Shown here piece by piece: positions 48,801-59,707 of a stretch of DNA of 64,000 bases. Below the pieces are notes generated by a model that was given only the letters and a program-made list of their open reading frames with translations, had not been told where the DNA came from and ran no database searches. The stretch's first letter is position 1; each line of letters starts with the position of its first letter. The DNA lies in contig NZ_JAMOIH010000008.1 in assembly GCF_024448955.1 (NCBI RefSeq), positions 154,120 through 218,119 of the forward strand, in the 5' to 3' direction. This DNA is from Stutzerimonas stutzeri (lineage in GTDB: Bacteria; Pseudomonadota; Gammaproteobacteria; Pseudomonadales; Pseudomonadaceae). Both the position numbers and the translations under genes were made by a program.

Positions 48801-48996
48801 GTTGCTCATGGGCGGTGCCGAAGGGGCCGAGATGCGCCAACCGCTGGGCCTGACCATCGTCGGCGGGTTGATCCTCAGCCAGATCCTCACGCTTTACACC
48901 ACGCCGGTCGTCTATCTGTACCTGGATCGCGCGCGTCATCGCTTCAACCGCTGGCGTGGTGTGCGCACCGATGCCGCCCTGGAAAATCCGCTATGA
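45892..48996 (+). CDS. muxC: RND efflux pump subunit MuxC (MdtC-like)
   Basis: 1034 residues, RND family. PFIARPVATMLLSLAILLLG at the start, GASPEIMASSVATPLERSLG, the helix 4 motif VVDDAIVVLENIARHIDDGV and VKKNAILMIDLALQFE. It partners MuxB. Unlike the muxA-muxB and muxC-opmB junctions it does not overlap its upstream gene. The ATG lies in the sequence GCGCGATGAAC, the same bases as at the muxB start, but 184 bp further on and without a strong ribosome site. Confidence 0.94.
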   Translation: MNLSAPFIARPVATMLLSLAILLLGGVSFGLLPVSPLPNMDFPVITVQASLPGASPEIMASSVATPLERSLGSIAGVNQMSSRSSQGSTRIIIEFDLDRDINGAAREVQAAINAARNLLPSGMRSMPTYRKVNPSQAPIMVLSLTSDVLDKGQLYDIGSTVLAQKLSQVPGVGEVQVGGSSLPAVRVELQPQQLEQYGVSLDEVRQTIASANVRRPKGMVEDNHRHWQVQASDQLHEAADYLPLIIRYEDGAALRLSDVAKVSDAVEDRYNDGFFNNERAVLLIINRQAGANIIETIEGIRNELPALQAIVPGSVKMAVAMDRSPVIRATLHEAERTLLIAVGLVIVLVFLFLGRLRTALIPALAVPVSLVGTFAVMYLFGFSLNVLSLMALILAAGLVVDDAIVVLENIARHIDDGVPPMRAAYIGTREVGFTLLSMNLSLVVVFVSILFMGGIVERLFREFSITLAAAILVSLLVSLTLTPMLCARWLKPHQASQEGRLHRWSHNAHQWLLRHYDRSLGWALRHHRITLFTLLATIGLNVFLYIEVPKTFLPQQDTGQLTGFIRGDDGLSFQVMQPKMETYRQAVLADPAVESVAGFIGGQGGINNAFMIVRLKPLAERKISAQKVIERIRANQPKVPGGRMFLMADQDLQFGGGRQSSSAYSYSLLASDLADLRAWVPQVTRALMELPELTSIDANEGEGAQQISLKVDRDAAKRLGVDMSTVTTLLNNAFSQRQISTIYESLNQYQVVMEIDPAYAQHPEVLEQVQVITSDGRRVPLAAFASYERSLEEDRVSHEGQFAAENIDFDLAPGVSLDQATRAIERAVAAIGMPSEVQGRLGGTGDVFKATQEGQPLMILGALLLVYIVLGILYESYIHPLTILSTLPSAGVGALLAIILMREQFSLISLLGLFLLIGVVKKNAILMIDLALQFERNDHLSPQESIRRSCLLRFRPILMTTMAAILGALPLLMGGAEGAEMRQPLGLTIVGGLILSQILTLYTTPVVYLYLDRARHRFNRWRGVRTDAALENPL

Positions 48997-50468
48997 ATTC
49001 GTCGTATTTGAAATCTCCCTTGCGCCCGCTGGCCCTGATGGTCATGGCGTTTTCGCTCGGTGCTTGCACCTTGGGTCCCGACTACCAACGGCCGGAACTG
49101 CCCGTTGCCACGGAGTTCAAGCAGGCCGAAGGATGGAAGACCGCCGCCCCGGCGGACGTCTTGCAGCGTGGCGACTGGTGGGCGCTCTACGGCGATGCCG
49201 AGCTGAATGCGCTGGTTGGTCGGCTGAACGTTTCCAACCAGAATCTGGCGGTAGCCGAAGCGCAGTATCGCCAAGCGCGTGCCTTGGTACGGGGTGCGCG
49301 TTCGCAGCTGTTTCCCGTCGTGGGGGCCAGTGGCGGCGTGTCCCGTGGAGGGCAGGGTAGCTCTGGCAATAATTCGTCGCAGTACGTCGGTAACGGTGGC
49401 GGTGTAAGCGAGAGCTACGATGTCGGCCTCGACGCGTCATGGGAACTCGATATCTGGGGGCGCCTGCGCCGCAATCTGGAGGCCAACCGCGCCAACATGC
49501 AAGCGAGCGCAGCGGACTTGACGGCGGTCCGTCTGAGCCTGCAGTCCGAACTGGTCCAGACCTATCTGCAATTGCGCGTGATGGACGAGCAGCAGCGGTT
49601 GCTGGACCAGACGGTGGAGGCTTTTGCCCGCTCGTTGCGCCTGACAGAAAACCAGTACGAGGCTGGCATCGTGCCCAAGTCCGACGTCAGCCAGGCCCTG
49701 ACCCAGCTGAAAAGCACCCAGGCCCAAGCGATCGACCTGCGCTGGCAACGCGCGCAGATGGAGCACGCCATCGCGGTGCTCGTTGGCGTGCCGCCCTCGG
49801 AGCTGACCATTGCCGAACGACGCGACATTCCACAATTGCCCGAAGTACCACTGGCCTTGCCGTCGCAATTGTTGGAGCGCCGGCCGGACATCGCCTCGGC
49901 CGAGCGCCAGGTCATGGCCGCCAATGCGCAGATCGGCGTGGCCGAAGCGGCCTGGTATCCGGACCTGACCTTGAGCGCTAGCGGCGGCTATCGCAACAGC
50001 AGTTTCAGCGACCTGATCAGCGTGCCCAACCGCTTCTGGTCGCTGGGCCCTCAGCTGGCGCTGACGCTACTCGATTTCGGCGGTCGCCGTGCCGACCTCG
50101 AAGCGGCTGAAGCCAGCTATGACCAGACTGTGGCCAGTTATCGCCAGACGGTGCTCGACAGCTTCCGTGAAGTCGAGGACAACCTCGTGCAACTGCGCGT
50201 GCTTGCCGAGGAAGCGGCTGTGCAACGTGAGGCGTTGGAAGCGGCGCAGGAATCGCTGCGTCTGATCGAAAACCAGTATCGCGCTGGGACTGTGGACTTC
50301 CTCAGCGTTGCGACGGTGCAGACCACTGCATTGAACAACGAGCGGACCAACCTCGCGTTGCTGGGTGATCGGCTGACGGCCAGCGTGCAGCTGATCGCGG
50401 CGCTTGGCGGTGGTTGGGATGAGTCTCAACTGGAGCAGGAGCCGGTGTTCGAAGGGCCGGAGCGCTGA
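48993..50468 (+). CDS. opmB: Outer-membrane efflux channel OpmB
   Basis: 491 residues, TolC/OprM family. The signal peptide ends in a lipobox (LMVMAFSLGACTLGPDYQRP). The repeated channel motifs are SYDVGLDASWELDIWGRLRR and ERRPDIASAERQVMAANAQI. The second half holds YRAGTVDFLSVATVQTTALN. It overlaps muxC by ATGA. It forms the exit duct of the MuxABC pump. Confidence 0.92.
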   Translation: MNSSYLKSPLRPLALMVMAFSLGACTLGPDYQRPELPVATEFKQAEGWKTAAPADVLQRGDWWALYGDAELNALVGRLNVSNQNLAVAEAQYRQARALVRGARSQLFPVVGASGGVSRGGQGSSGNNSSQYVGNGGGVSESYDVGLDASWELDIWGRLRRNLEANRANMQASAADLTAVRLSLQSELVQTYLQLRVMDEQQRLLDQTVEAFARSLRLTENQYEAGIVPKSDVSQALTQLKSTQAQAIDLRWQRAQMEHAIAVLVGVPPSELTIAERRDIPQLPEVPLALPSQLLERRPDIASAERQVMAANAQIGVAEAAWYPDLTLSASGGYRNSSFSDLISVPNRFWSLGPQLALTLLDFGGRRADLEAAEASYDQTVASYRQTVLDSFREVEDNLVQLRVLAEEAAVQREALEAAQESLRLIENQYRAGTVDFLSVATVQTTALNNERTNLALLGDRLTASVQLIAALGGGWDESQLEQEPVFEGPER

Positions 50469-50535
50469 GTATTTGGCGCCTGTGATTGCTGGTGATGGGT
50501 GACGGGCGTGCGATGCAGAGCGTTCGATTAAAAAA

Positions 50536-50562
50536 CAAAACCCCGCAAAACGCGGGGTTTCG
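50536..50562. terminator. Bidirectional terminator between opmB and dctP
   Basis: A 9-bp stem (AAACCCCGC, 50538-50546, with 50552-50560) has a 5-base loop. On the minus strand it is followed by TTTTGTTTTTT-like T-rich sequence, on the plus strand by TTTCG. It separates two convergent genes. Confidence 0.85.
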
Positions 50563-50593
50563 TCAGATCAGGCGAGCGCCTGGGTGAACCAGA

Positions 50594-51804
<1,211 letters not shown>

Positions 51805-53208
51805 TCAGCTGTTGGATAGCTGCCAACCGCCGCCCAAGGCTTTGTAGAGCGCGACGACACCCCGGTAAAGCTCGACTTCGGCCTGTGCCTGGGCGTCCTC
51901 GGCGGCGAGCCGCTCACGCTCGGCATCCAATAGCACAAGGAAGTCCACTGTTCCTTCGCGATAGCGGATCTCTGCCTGTTGCGCTGCCGCGCGACTGGCG
52001 CTGGATTGACGTAACAGTGACAGAAGCCTTTCCTGGGCGCGGGCGTAATCGCTGAAAGCATTCTCTGACTCTTCCAACGCGAGCAATACTTGCTGCTCGT
52101 AGCTTGCCAGCGCACCCTCGGCATCGGCTTCGGCACCGTGCAATCTGGCGCGGACGCTGCCCATGTCGAACGCTGCCCAGCTGATGCTTGGTGCAACTCC
52201 CCAGGCCTGCGCAGCGCTGGAACCAATCTGCGATCCACGCCCGGCAATGAAGCCGAGGAAACCCGACAGGCTCACCCGCGGAAACAGGTCCGCCGTCGCG
52301 ACGCCAACATTGGCGGTGGCTGCGGCCAGTTGGCGCTCCGCCGCACGGATGTCCGGACGACGGCGTAGCAGTTCGCCGGGGTCGCCAATCGGCAACGCTT
52401 TGGCAATCGCCGGAAGTTCACGTGGCGACAGGTCGACGCTGAGCTGATCGGCGCGCTGGCCGAGCAGGGTGGCGATGCGATTGCGCGCACGGCTCTGGGC
52501 CGCCTGAAATTGCGGCAAGCTTGCCTCGGTGGCGGCCAAACGAGCATCGGCGCGCAGGACATCGAGTTCGCTTCCCATGCCGGCGTCTCGCAGCTGCTCG
52601 GTCAATTGATGCGAGTCGCGCTGATAGTTCAGGTTTTCCCGAGCAATGCGTTCACGCAACTGGGCGCCACGCAGTTGACCATAGGCGTCCACCAGCTCGG
52701 CGATCAGGCTGACTTGCAACTGATAGAGCTCGGCTTCGGCGGCTTCAGTCTGTGCTTCGCTGGCTTCGATACGCCGCTGAATGCGCCCGAATAGATCCAG
52801 TTCCCAAGCCATGTCCAGGCCCAGATCGTAGCGCTCGATATTGCTGCGTTCTTCGCTGAAGCCGGGCTGCTGGGCTTTGCCGTATTCGGCGGTAGCGCCA
52901 GCGGTTACCGTTGGGAAATGATCATTGGCATCGTCGTCACGAATCGAGCGTGCCGCCCGTAGCCTGGCGAAGGCAATGCGCAACTCACGGTTTTCCGAAA
53001 GCGCCTGACTGACCAGCGTATCCAGCGTCGGGTCCTCGAACTGGCGCCACCAGGCAGATTCGAACTGTGAGCGGTCGAAGCCTTCCGCGGCGGAGCGATC
53101 GATCTCTGCCGGAGCCGTTTCCGGCGTACGGTAATCGGGCCCCACCGCACAGGCGCTGAGTGTCAATATTGCGGCTAGCAGGAGCGGGGTGGTGATTACA
53201 GCCTTCAT
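51805..53208 (-). CDS. oprN: Outer-membrane efflux channel OprN
   Basis: 467 residues, TolC/NodT family lipoprotein (lipobox in LTLSACAVGPDYRTP). The channel repeats are YDLGLDMAWELDLFGRIQRR and RRRPDIRAAERQLAAATANV, with YREGTVDFLVLLDAERERLA in the second half. The ATG overlaps the mexF stop (ATGA). The context mexE-mexF-oprN, plus the neighbouring mexT and mexS, supports the name rather than a generic outer-membrane factor. Confidence 0.88.
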   Translation of the reverse strand: MKAVITTPLLLAAILTLSACAVGPDYRTPETAPAEIDRSAAEGFDRSQFESAWWRQFEDPTLDTLVSQALSENRELRIAFARLRAARSIRDDDANDHFPTVTAGATAEYGKAQQPGFSEERSNIERYDLGLDMAWELDLFGRIQRRIEASEAQTEAAEAELYQLQVSLIAELVDAYGQLRGAQLRERIARENLNYQRDSHQLTEQLRDAGMGSELDVLRADARLAATEASLPQFQAAQSRARNRIATLLGQRADQLSVDLSPRELPAIAKALPIGDPGELLRRRPDIRAAERQLAAATANVGVATADLFPRVSLSGFLGFIAGRGSQIGSSAAQAWGVAPSISWAAFDMGSVRARLHGAEADAEGALASYEQQVLLALEESENAFSDYARAQERLLSLLRQSSASRAAAQQAEIRYREGTVDFLVLLDAERERLAAEDAQAQAEVELYRGVVALYKALGGGWQLSNS

Positions 53209-56200
53209 GCATGGATCTCCTTCAACACAGCCTTTCTCTCCGCGCGCTTCTCGACGAATGCGCGAATCACCAGATAGAACACCGGCGTTAACAGCAGCCC
53301 GAAGAAGGTCACGCCGAGCATCCCGCTGAACACCGCGACGCCCATGGCGTGGCGCATCTCGGCACCGGCTCCGGTTGAAAGCACAAGCGGTACCACGCCC
53401 ATGATGAAGGCGAAACTAGTCATCAGGATCGGGCGTAACCGCAGGCGGCAGGCTTCGAGCACCGCAGCCAACCGATCCATGCCTTCTTCCTGCTTGTCCT
53501 TGGCGAACTCAACGATAAGGATCGCGTTCTTGCACGCCAGCCCCACCAGCACAATCAGGCCGATCTGAGTGAACACGTTATTGTCGCCACCCGAGAGAAT
53601 CACTCCGGTGATGGCCGAGAGCAGCGTCATCGGCACGATCAGGATCACCGCCAGCGGCAGGCTCCAGCTCTCGTACTGCGCCGCCAGCACCAGGAACGCC
53701 AGCAGCACGCAGAGCGGGAAGACGAACATTGCGGTGTTGCCGGCCAGGATTTGCTGATAGGTCAGCTCGGTCCATTCGTAGCTCATACCGTTCGGCAGCT
53801 CGGCCTGAAGCAGCCGCTCCATGGCGTCTTCGGCTTGACCCGAGCTGTAGCCCGGAGCCGCCGCACCGTTGATTTCCGCCGTGAGAAAGCCGTTGTAATG
53901 CATCACGCGATCGGGACCTGCGCTGTCGCTGACCTTGACGAAGGTCGACAGCGGGACCATCTCGCCACGGTCATTGCGTACCTTCAGTTGGCCGATCTGC
54001 TCGGGCGTCAGACGAAACTTCTGTTCGGCTTGGACGTTGACCTGATAAGTGCGGCCGAAGCGGTTGAAGTCGTTGGCATACAGCGAGCCGAGGTAGACCT
54101 GCATGGTGTCGAAGATCTGATCGATCGCCACGCCATGAGTCTTGGCTTTTTCACGATCGATATCAGCATCGATTTGCGGCACGTTGACCTGGTAGCTAGT
54201 GAACAGTCCGGCTAGCTCTGGATAGTCAGCGCTCTTGGCAAGGACGTTCTGGACCTGTTTGTAGAGCTCCTCATAACCAAGGTTGCCCCGATCCTGCACC
54301 TGGATGCGGAAGCCGCCTATGGTGCCTAGGCCTTGTACCGGTGGTGGCGGGAAGATAGCGATGAAAGCATCCTGAATCTGCGCGAACTGACCATTCAGAT
54401 CTGCCGCGATGGCGTTGGCCGAAAGCGCCGGGTCTTTGCGTTCATCGAACGGCTTGAGCGGGGTGAAGACGATGCCGCTGTTGGGACTGTTGGTGAAGCC
54501 GTTGATCGACAGACCCGGAAAGGCGACGGTGTTTTCCACGCCCGGATGTTCGCTGGCGATCTGCGACATGCGCTTGATTACGTCCTCGGTGCGATCCAGC
54601 GTGGCGGCATCCGGCAACTGCGCGAAGGCCACCAGGTACTGCTTATCCTGCGGCGGCACGAAACCGGTCGGCGTGCTGGCAAAGCCCATATAGCCCAGGC
54701 CCACCAGCCCGACATAGACCACCAGGGCAATGCCGCTACCGCGCAGGATGCGCTTCACCGCGCCGACATATCCGTGGCTGGCGCGCTCGAACACCCGGTT
54801 GAACGGCGCGAACAACCAACCGCCGAAGAGCTTGTCCAGCAGGCGTGAGAAGCCGTCCTTAGGTGCGTCGTGGCTGCGCAGCAGTGCAGCGGCGAGTGCT
54901 GGCGACAGGGTCAGCGAGTTGAACGCCGAAATAACTGTCGAGATGGCGATGGTCAGCGCGAACTGCTGGTAGAACTGTCCAGTGAGACCGGAAATGAACG
55001 CAGTCGGGATGAATACCGCGCACAGCACCAGGGCGGTAGCGATAATCGGCCCGGTCACTTCCTTCATGGCCTGCTTAGTGGCTTCTACCGGCGACTTGCC
55101 GAGGCCAATGTTACGTTCGACGTTTTCCACCACGACGATCGCGTCGTCCACCACAATGCCGATCGCCAGGACCAGGCCGAACAGCGACAGCGCATTGAGC
55201 GAGAAGCCGAGCATGTGCATCACGGCGAAGGTACCGATCAGCGAAACCGGTACTGCAGCCAACGGAATGATCGAGGCGCGCCAGGTCTGCAGGAACAGGA
55301 TCACCACCAGTACCACCAGCACGATGGCTTCAAGCAGCGTGTGCACTACCGCCTCGATGGAACCGCGGACGAAAATGGTCGGGTCGTAGACGATTTCGTA
55401 GTCCACACCCTCAGGGAAGTCCTGCTTCAACTCGGCCATGCGTGCCCGCACCGAGTCGGAAATTTCGATGGCATTGGAGCCGGGACGCTGGAATACCGGG
55501 ATGGCGACGGCGGGCTGGTTGTTCAGTAGCGACCGCAGGGCGTACTGACTGGACCCCAGTTCGATACGCGCAATGTCCCGGAGACGGGTAATCGAGCCGT
55601 CTTCGCCGGCGCGAACGATGATGTTCTCGAATTCTTCCTCAGTGACCAACCGACCCTGCGTGTTGATCGAAAGCTGAAAATCAGTCGCACCCGGCGCCGG
55701 CGGCGCGCCAAGTGAGCCGGCTGCGACCTGACGGTTCTGCTCGCGGATCGCGTTGACCACATCGGAAGCGGTGAGGTTGCGCGAGGCGACCTTGTTTGGG
55801 TCGAGCCAGACACGCAACGAGTAATTACCCATACCAAACAGCTGCACGTCGCCGATGCCGTCCAGCCGTGCTAGCTCGTCCTTGACGTTGAGCGCTGCGT
55901 AATTGGACAGATAGAGCATGTCGTAGCGCTCATCCGGCGAAGTCAGGTGCACCACCATGGTCAGATCCGGCGAGGCTTTGTCCACCGTTACACCGAGGCG
56001 CTGCACTTCGGTGGGCAGGGTCGGCATGGTGCGGGTGACGCGGTTCTGCACCTGCACCTGGGCGTTGTCCAGATCCGTGCCGAGGGCGAAAGTGATGGTC
56101 AGGGTGAGCTTGCCGTCGGCGGTGGCCTGAGACGACATGTAGAGCATGCTCTCGACGCCAGTGATGGCCTGCTCCAGCGGCGAGGCGACGGTTTCGCCGA

Positions 56201-56375
56201 TCACCTTGGGGTTGGCGCCGGGGAATTCGGCGCGCACCACCACGGTAGGCGGAACGACTTCCGGATACTCGCTGATCGGCAGCTGAAACAGTGAGATGGC
56301 GCCACCGATGAGGATCACCAGTGACAGCACCGCCGCGAAGATCGGCCGCTGAATGAAGAATTGAGAGAAATTCAT
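53205..56375 (-). CDS. mexF: RND efflux pump MexF
   Basis: 1056 residues from ATG 56375 (GGAG 7 bases upstream); the longer in-frame start at 56408 is unlikely. MNFSQFFIQRPIFAAVLSLV is typical of MexF. Helix 4 shows VVDDAIVVVENVERNIGLGK (proton-relay aspartates), helix 10 ACKNAILIVEFAKD, and the porter domain PGANPKVIGETVASPLEQAI. MexEF-OprN exports fluoroquinolones, chloramphenicol, trimethoprim and quorum-sensing precursors in P. aeruginosa, and is silent unless MexT is active. Confidence 0.95.
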   Translation of the reverse strand: MNFSQFFIQRPIFAAVLSLVILIGGAISLFQLPISEYPEVVPPTVVVRAEFPGANPKVIGETVASPLEQAITGVESMLYMSSQATADGKLTLTITFALGTDLDNAQVQVQNRVTRTMPTLPTEVQRLGVTVDKASPDLTMVVHLTSPDERYDMLYLSNYAALNVKDELARLDGIGDVQLFGMGNYSLRVWLDPNKVASRNLTASDVVNAIREQNRQVAAGSLGAPPAPGATDFQLSINTQGRLVTEEEFENIIVRAGEDGSITRLRDIARIELGSSQYALRSLLNNQPAVAIPVFQRPGSNAIEISDSVRARMAELKQDFPEGVDYEIVYDPTIFVRGSIEAVVHTLLEAIVLVVLVVILFLQTWRASIIPLAAVPVSLIGTFAVMHMLGFSLNALSLFGLVLAIGIVVDDAIVVVENVERNIGLGKSPVEATKQAMKEVTGPIIATALVLCAVFIPTAFISGLTGQFYQQFALTIAISTVISAFNSLTLSPALAAALLRSHDAPKDGFSRLLDKLFGGWLFAPFNRVFERASHGYVGAVKRILRGSGIALVVYVGLVGLGYMGFASTPTGFVPPQDKQYLVAFAQLPDAATLDRTEDVIKRMSQIASEHPGVENTVAFPGLSINGFTNSPNSGIVFTPLKPFDERKDPALSANAIAADLNGQFAQIQDAFIAIFPPPPVQGLGTIGGFRIQVQDRGNLGYEELYKQVQNVLAKSADYPELAGLFTSYQVNVPQIDADIDREKAKTHGVAIDQIFDTMQVYLGSLYANDFNRFGRTYQVNVQAEQKFRLTPEQIGQLKVRNDRGEMVPLSTFVKVSDSAGPDRVMHYNGFLTAEINGAAAPGYSSGQAEDAMERLLQAELPNGMSYEWTELTYQQILAGNTAMFVFPLCVLLAFLVLAAQYESWSLPLAVILIVPMTLLSAITGVILSGGDNNVFTQIGLIVLVGLACKNAILIVEFAKDKQEEGMDRLAAVLEACRLRLRPILMTSFAFIMGVVPLVLSTGAGAEMRHAMGVAVFSGMLGVTFFGLLLTPVFYLVIRAFVEKRAERKAVLKEIHA

Positions 56376-56488
56376 GACGCACTCCGGGGGAGAGGGTGCG
56401 CATGACACACCCTGACGGAATCGATTGTTCTAGATGTGCACCGAAGCGCACGGTCGACTGGCTGGGCGTTAGCTCAGCTGCTATCTGT

Positions 56489-57718
56489 TCAACTGCTGGG
56501 ACGTCGCGCCACGCTGCGGTCGACCACTTCGGTTTTGAACGCCGCAGTGATGGCGCGGTGCTGTTCCTTGAGTGCGGCGAGGGTGTCGGCGTCTGCCATC
56601 GGCACGGTTTGCGGCTCAACCGCATTGCCTGGGCGGACGCGTTGCAGGCCATTGACGACGATAGTCTCGCCTTCGTTGAGGCCGCTGCGGACGATGCGCA
56701 GCCCTTCGAGCTTCGGCCCCAGTTCGATGGCGCGGTAATTCACCTTGCCGTCCTCGCCAAGCACCAGCACGAACTTCTTGCCCAAATCGGTCCCCACTGC
56801 GACGTCCTTGATCAGCACTGCGTCGTAGGTGGCGCTCCCGACCAGCTTCATCCGTGCATAAAGGCCAGGCGTGAAGCGCCCGTCACGGTTGTCGAACACG
56901 GCGCGCCCGCGGATGGTGCCGGTACGCGGATCGACCTGGTTGTCGATGAAGTCCATGCGGCCGAGGTGCGGGTGACCGTCCTCACTGGAAAGGCCGAGAT
57001 ACACCGGAGTCGCTTCGCCACGTGTGCCGTTGCGGGCCAGCTCGCGGTACTTCAGGTAGGTACGCTCATCCGCCTCGAAGTAGGCGTAGACCTCGTTGGT
57101 GGAAACCAGCGTGGTGAGCAGCGCCTCGCCAGCGTTGACCAGATTGCCGGCGGTGATCATGGCGCGGCCCGCGCGGCCGTCGATGGGTGCAGTGACGCGG
57201 GTAAAGCTGAGGTCCAGCTTGGCTGCGTCCAGTTGTGCCTGGATCGCCGCGACTGCGGATTTCGCTTCGCTGGCAGCGCTGACGCGGGCATCGGCCAATT
57301 CAGCGGAGATCGCGTTATTGGCCCGTAGCCGCTCGCCGCGCTGGGCTTCGCTGGCGGTGCGTTGTTGCGTGGCGCGCGCCTGTTGCAACTCGGCTTGCAG
57401 GCGTTTTACCTGAGCCTCGAACGGGCGCGGATCGATCTGGAACAGCAGATCGCCTTTCTTAACCAGCGCGCCTTCCTCGAAGGCGACCTTGTCGATGAAG
57501 CCGGAAACCCGTGGTCGGATTTCAACCGACTCCGGCGCTTCCAGACGCCCGGTGAGCTCGTCCCATTCGGTGACCTGTTGCTCGATGACTTCCGCGACGC
57601 TGACCGCCGGCGCGGGCATCACCGCCTCGGTGGCTTCAGGCGCCTGCCCGCATGCACCGACAAGCGCAGCGACAACTGCAACCAGTGGGTAACGCAGGGC
57701 GTTGAGTGAACGTTCCAT
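56489..57718 (-). CDS. mexE: RND efflux periplasmic adaptor MexE
   Basis: 409 residues, lipoprotein signal (VVAALVGACGQAPEATEA), GGAG 8 bases before the ATG. Adaptor motifs: VEIRPRVSGFIDKVAFEEGA, KKGDLLFQIDPRPFEAQVKR, LDLSFTRVTAPIDGRAGRAM and RTGTIRGRAVFDNRDGRFTP. It connects MexF and OprN. The gap to mexF is 113 bp. In P. aeruginosa mexT lies directly upstream; here a chemoreceptor gene intervenes. Confidence 0.94.
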   Translation of the reverse strand: MERSLNALRYPLVAVVAALVGACGQAPEATEAVMPAPAVSVAEVIEQQVTEWDELTGRLEAPESVEIRPRVSGFIDKVAFEEGALVKKGDLLFQIDPRPFEAQVKRLQAELQQARATQQRTASEAQRGERLRANNAISAELADARVSAASEAKSAVAAIQAQLDAAKLDLSFTRVTAPIDGRAGRAMITAGNLVNAGEALLTTLVSTNEVYAYFEADERTYLKYRELARNGTRGEATPVYLGLSSEDGHPHLGRMDFIDNQVDPRTGTIRGRAVFDNRDGRFTPGLYARMKLVGSATYDAVLIKDVAVGTDLGKKFVLVLGEDGKVNYRAIELGPKLEGLRIVRSGLNEGETIVVNGLQRVRPGNAVEPQTVPMADADTLAALKEQHRAITAAFKTEVVDRSVARRPSS

Positions 57719-57795
57719 GCTTGACTCCGCAACTCGGTTTTTATGTTGGGCGAAGTGTGCGGGGCGGGTTCTCGATGCAGAAATCGAACGAGGCG

Positions 57796-57819
57796 AATGT
57801 AGATATCACTTCCGATGAT
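57796..57819 (-). promoter_or_regulatory. Weak MexT-box candidate upstream of mexE
   Basis: On the minus strand ATCA-N5-AGTGAT-N4-ACATT, about 80 bp before the mexE ATG. The recalled MexT consensus is ATCA-N5-GTCGAT-N4-ACYAT. The ATCA, the GAT of the centre and three of the last five positions agree, so this is only suggestive. Confidence 0.3.
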
Positions 57820-58009
57820 GATTCGGGTAAGGCGGAAGGCTTGTCTCGGCAGCGGGCCGGAGCCTTTCATCACCTAAGGACAAGCAGGCGACGCAGTGCC
57901 TTCAGAAACGGCAGTAAGGGTCGATACGTACGCTGCGGGCCATGCCGGTCCAACGGACCGGTGACCGCATCGCACGCGAATCTACGCACGCTTCCAAAGG
58001 ACACGTTTC

Positions 58010-59641
58010 ATGACACATCTGACAACCGCCCAACGACTGAGCCTCGGGTTTGGCCTGATTCTGGCGATGATTATTGTTATCGGCCTCGTGGGGGTTCAAC
58101 GTGTCGGCTACATCAAGCAGACCCTGACCCAGAGTGTGGGCGCGCCAGCCAAGCAGCGCTACGCGATAGACTTCCGCGGCAGCGTCCATGATCGTGCCAT
58201 TGCCATACGCGATGCAGTCTTGGTTGAAAGCGACAATGAGCTGCGTACGCATCTCAATGAAATCGAGCGGCTGAAAGCCTTTTACAAAGACGCTGCCATG
58301 GCCATGGACGCGCTTTTTGCCGCTGGAGTAGCAGACCCGGACGAGCTGCGCCTGCTGGACGCCATTAGGGAAATCGAACGCGCCGCGCTGCCGCAAACCG
58401 ATGCGTTGCTTGCGCAGCGCCAGCAAGGCCGGAGCGACGAGGCGAAGACGCTGCTGCTGCGCGATGTCGCACCGGCTTACACCGAATGGCTCAAGCGCAT
58501 CAATGCGTTCATCGATTATCAGGAAAGAATCCTGAAGCAGGACCTGACCAGCGTCAGCTCGGCGGCTGGAAGTTTCCTGAACATGATCTTCGTCCTGCTC
58601 ACCCTGGCGATCCTGTGCAGTATCGCGGTCACCTGGATCATCATCCGCTGGCTCAAGTCCACGTTGGGCGCCGAGCCTGATCAGGTCGCGCATACCATCG
58701 ATCAGCTGGCGAAAGGTCAGCTTTCCCTCGATGTGCGCACGGACTATCCCGATAGCGTTATGGGCGCGATCCGGACCATGGCGGTGCACTTGGCTGAAAC
58801 TATCGGCCAGGTGCGCCAGGTGGCAGACGAGCTCACGAGCTCATCTGGAAAACTGCAGGGGATTTCCGGCGAGAACAGCCAGCAAATCCGCATGCAGATT
58901 CATGAGGCCGAGCTAATGGCGACCGCTATTTCACAGATGTCGGCCACCATGAGTGAGGTGGCGGGCTATGCAGCCAAAGCCGCGGAAGCTACCCACAACG
59001 CCAACGGTGAAGTAACGATCGGCAATCGCGTCGTCACCGAAACGGCGCAGGCGATTCAGCATTTGGCGCTAACCCTGGATGATGCTGTCGAACGCGTCCA
59101 AGAGGTTTCCCGAGACAGCCAGAACATCGAAAACATCATCGGCGTCATCACGGCGATTGCCGAGCAAACCAACCTGCTCGCACTGAACGCGGCCATCGAA
59201 GCGGCAAGGGCTGGCGAACAGGGGCGGGGATTCGCGGTGGTGGCTGACGAGGTGCGGTCCCTGGCTAACCGAACCAAGGATTCGACCCAGGAAATCCGCG
59301 CCATGATTGGCCAATTGCACGACGGAGTCGGCAAAGCGGCAGAGGTGATGGACCAAAGCCGCCGGCTCGCCGGGCAGGCGGTGGAGCAGACCGCTCAAGC
59401 GGAGCAGTCTCTGGCTCGGATCAATCTGGAGGTTGGCGCAATCAGCGACATGAACGTTCAGATCGCCAATGCAGCGAACGAGCAATCCAATGTTGCCGAA
59501 AACCTCAACCGCAACATCACTCACATCAACGCCGCAACGCAGCAGACCTCCACCGGCTCCGAGCAGGTCGCGGTAGCCAGCAAGGCATTGACTGCCCTGG
59601 CCGGGAAATTGTCGGAAAGGGTGAGGTTCTTTAGCGTCTAG
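58010..59641 (+). CDS. Methyl-accepting chemotaxis protein (4HB-type sensor)
   Basis: 543 residues. Helix 1 ([20 protein letters not shown]), a periplasmic four-helix bundle of about 150 residues ([20 protein letters not shown]), and helix 2 ([20 protein letters not shown]) precede a HAMP domain and an intact signalling hairpin ([39 protein letters not shown]). The ligand is unknown; 4HB sensors often bind small acids or amino acids. It is on the plus strand, inserted between mexT and mexE and convergent with mexT. Confidence 0.92.
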   Translation: MTHLTTAQRLSLGFGLILAMIIVIGLVGVQRVGYIKQTLTQSVGAPAKQRYAIDFRGSVHDRAIAIRDAVLVESDNELRTHLNEIERLKAFYKDAAMAMDALFAAGVADPDELRLLDAIREIERAALPQTDALLAQRQQGRSDEAKTLLLRDVAPAYTEWLKRINAFIDYQERILKQDLTSVSSAAGSFLNMIFVLLTLAILCSIAVTWIIIRWLKSTLGAEPDQVAHTIDQLAKGQLSLDVRTDYPDSVMGAIRTMAVHLAETIGQVRQVADELTSSSGKLQGISGENSQQIRMQIHEAELMATAISQMSATMSEVAGYAAKAAEATHNANGEVTIGNRVVTETAQAIQHLALTLDDAVERVQEVSRDSQNIENIIGVITAIAEQTNLLALNAAIEAARAGEQGRGFAVVADEVRSLANRTKDSTQEIRAMIGQLHDGVGKAAEVMDQSRRLAGQAVEQTAQAEQSLARINLEVGAISDMNVQIANAANEQSNVAENLNRNITHINAATQQTSTGSEQVAVASKALTALAGKLSERVRFFSV

Positions 59642-59675
59642 CCCAAATGCTGACCGAGGCCTCGGATTGGGCTTC

Positions 59676-59707
59676 ACCAAAAAGTGAGCGAGCCCGCAGC
59701 TCGCTCA
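59676..59707 (-). terminator. Terminator of mexT
   Basis: Minus strand TGAGCGAGC-TGCGG-GCTCGCTCA (59707-59685), followed by CTTTTTGG. It overlaps the mexT stop codon. On the plus side a looser GCCCAA/TTGGGC hairpin (59641-59672) may serve the chemoreceptor gene. Confidence 0.75.
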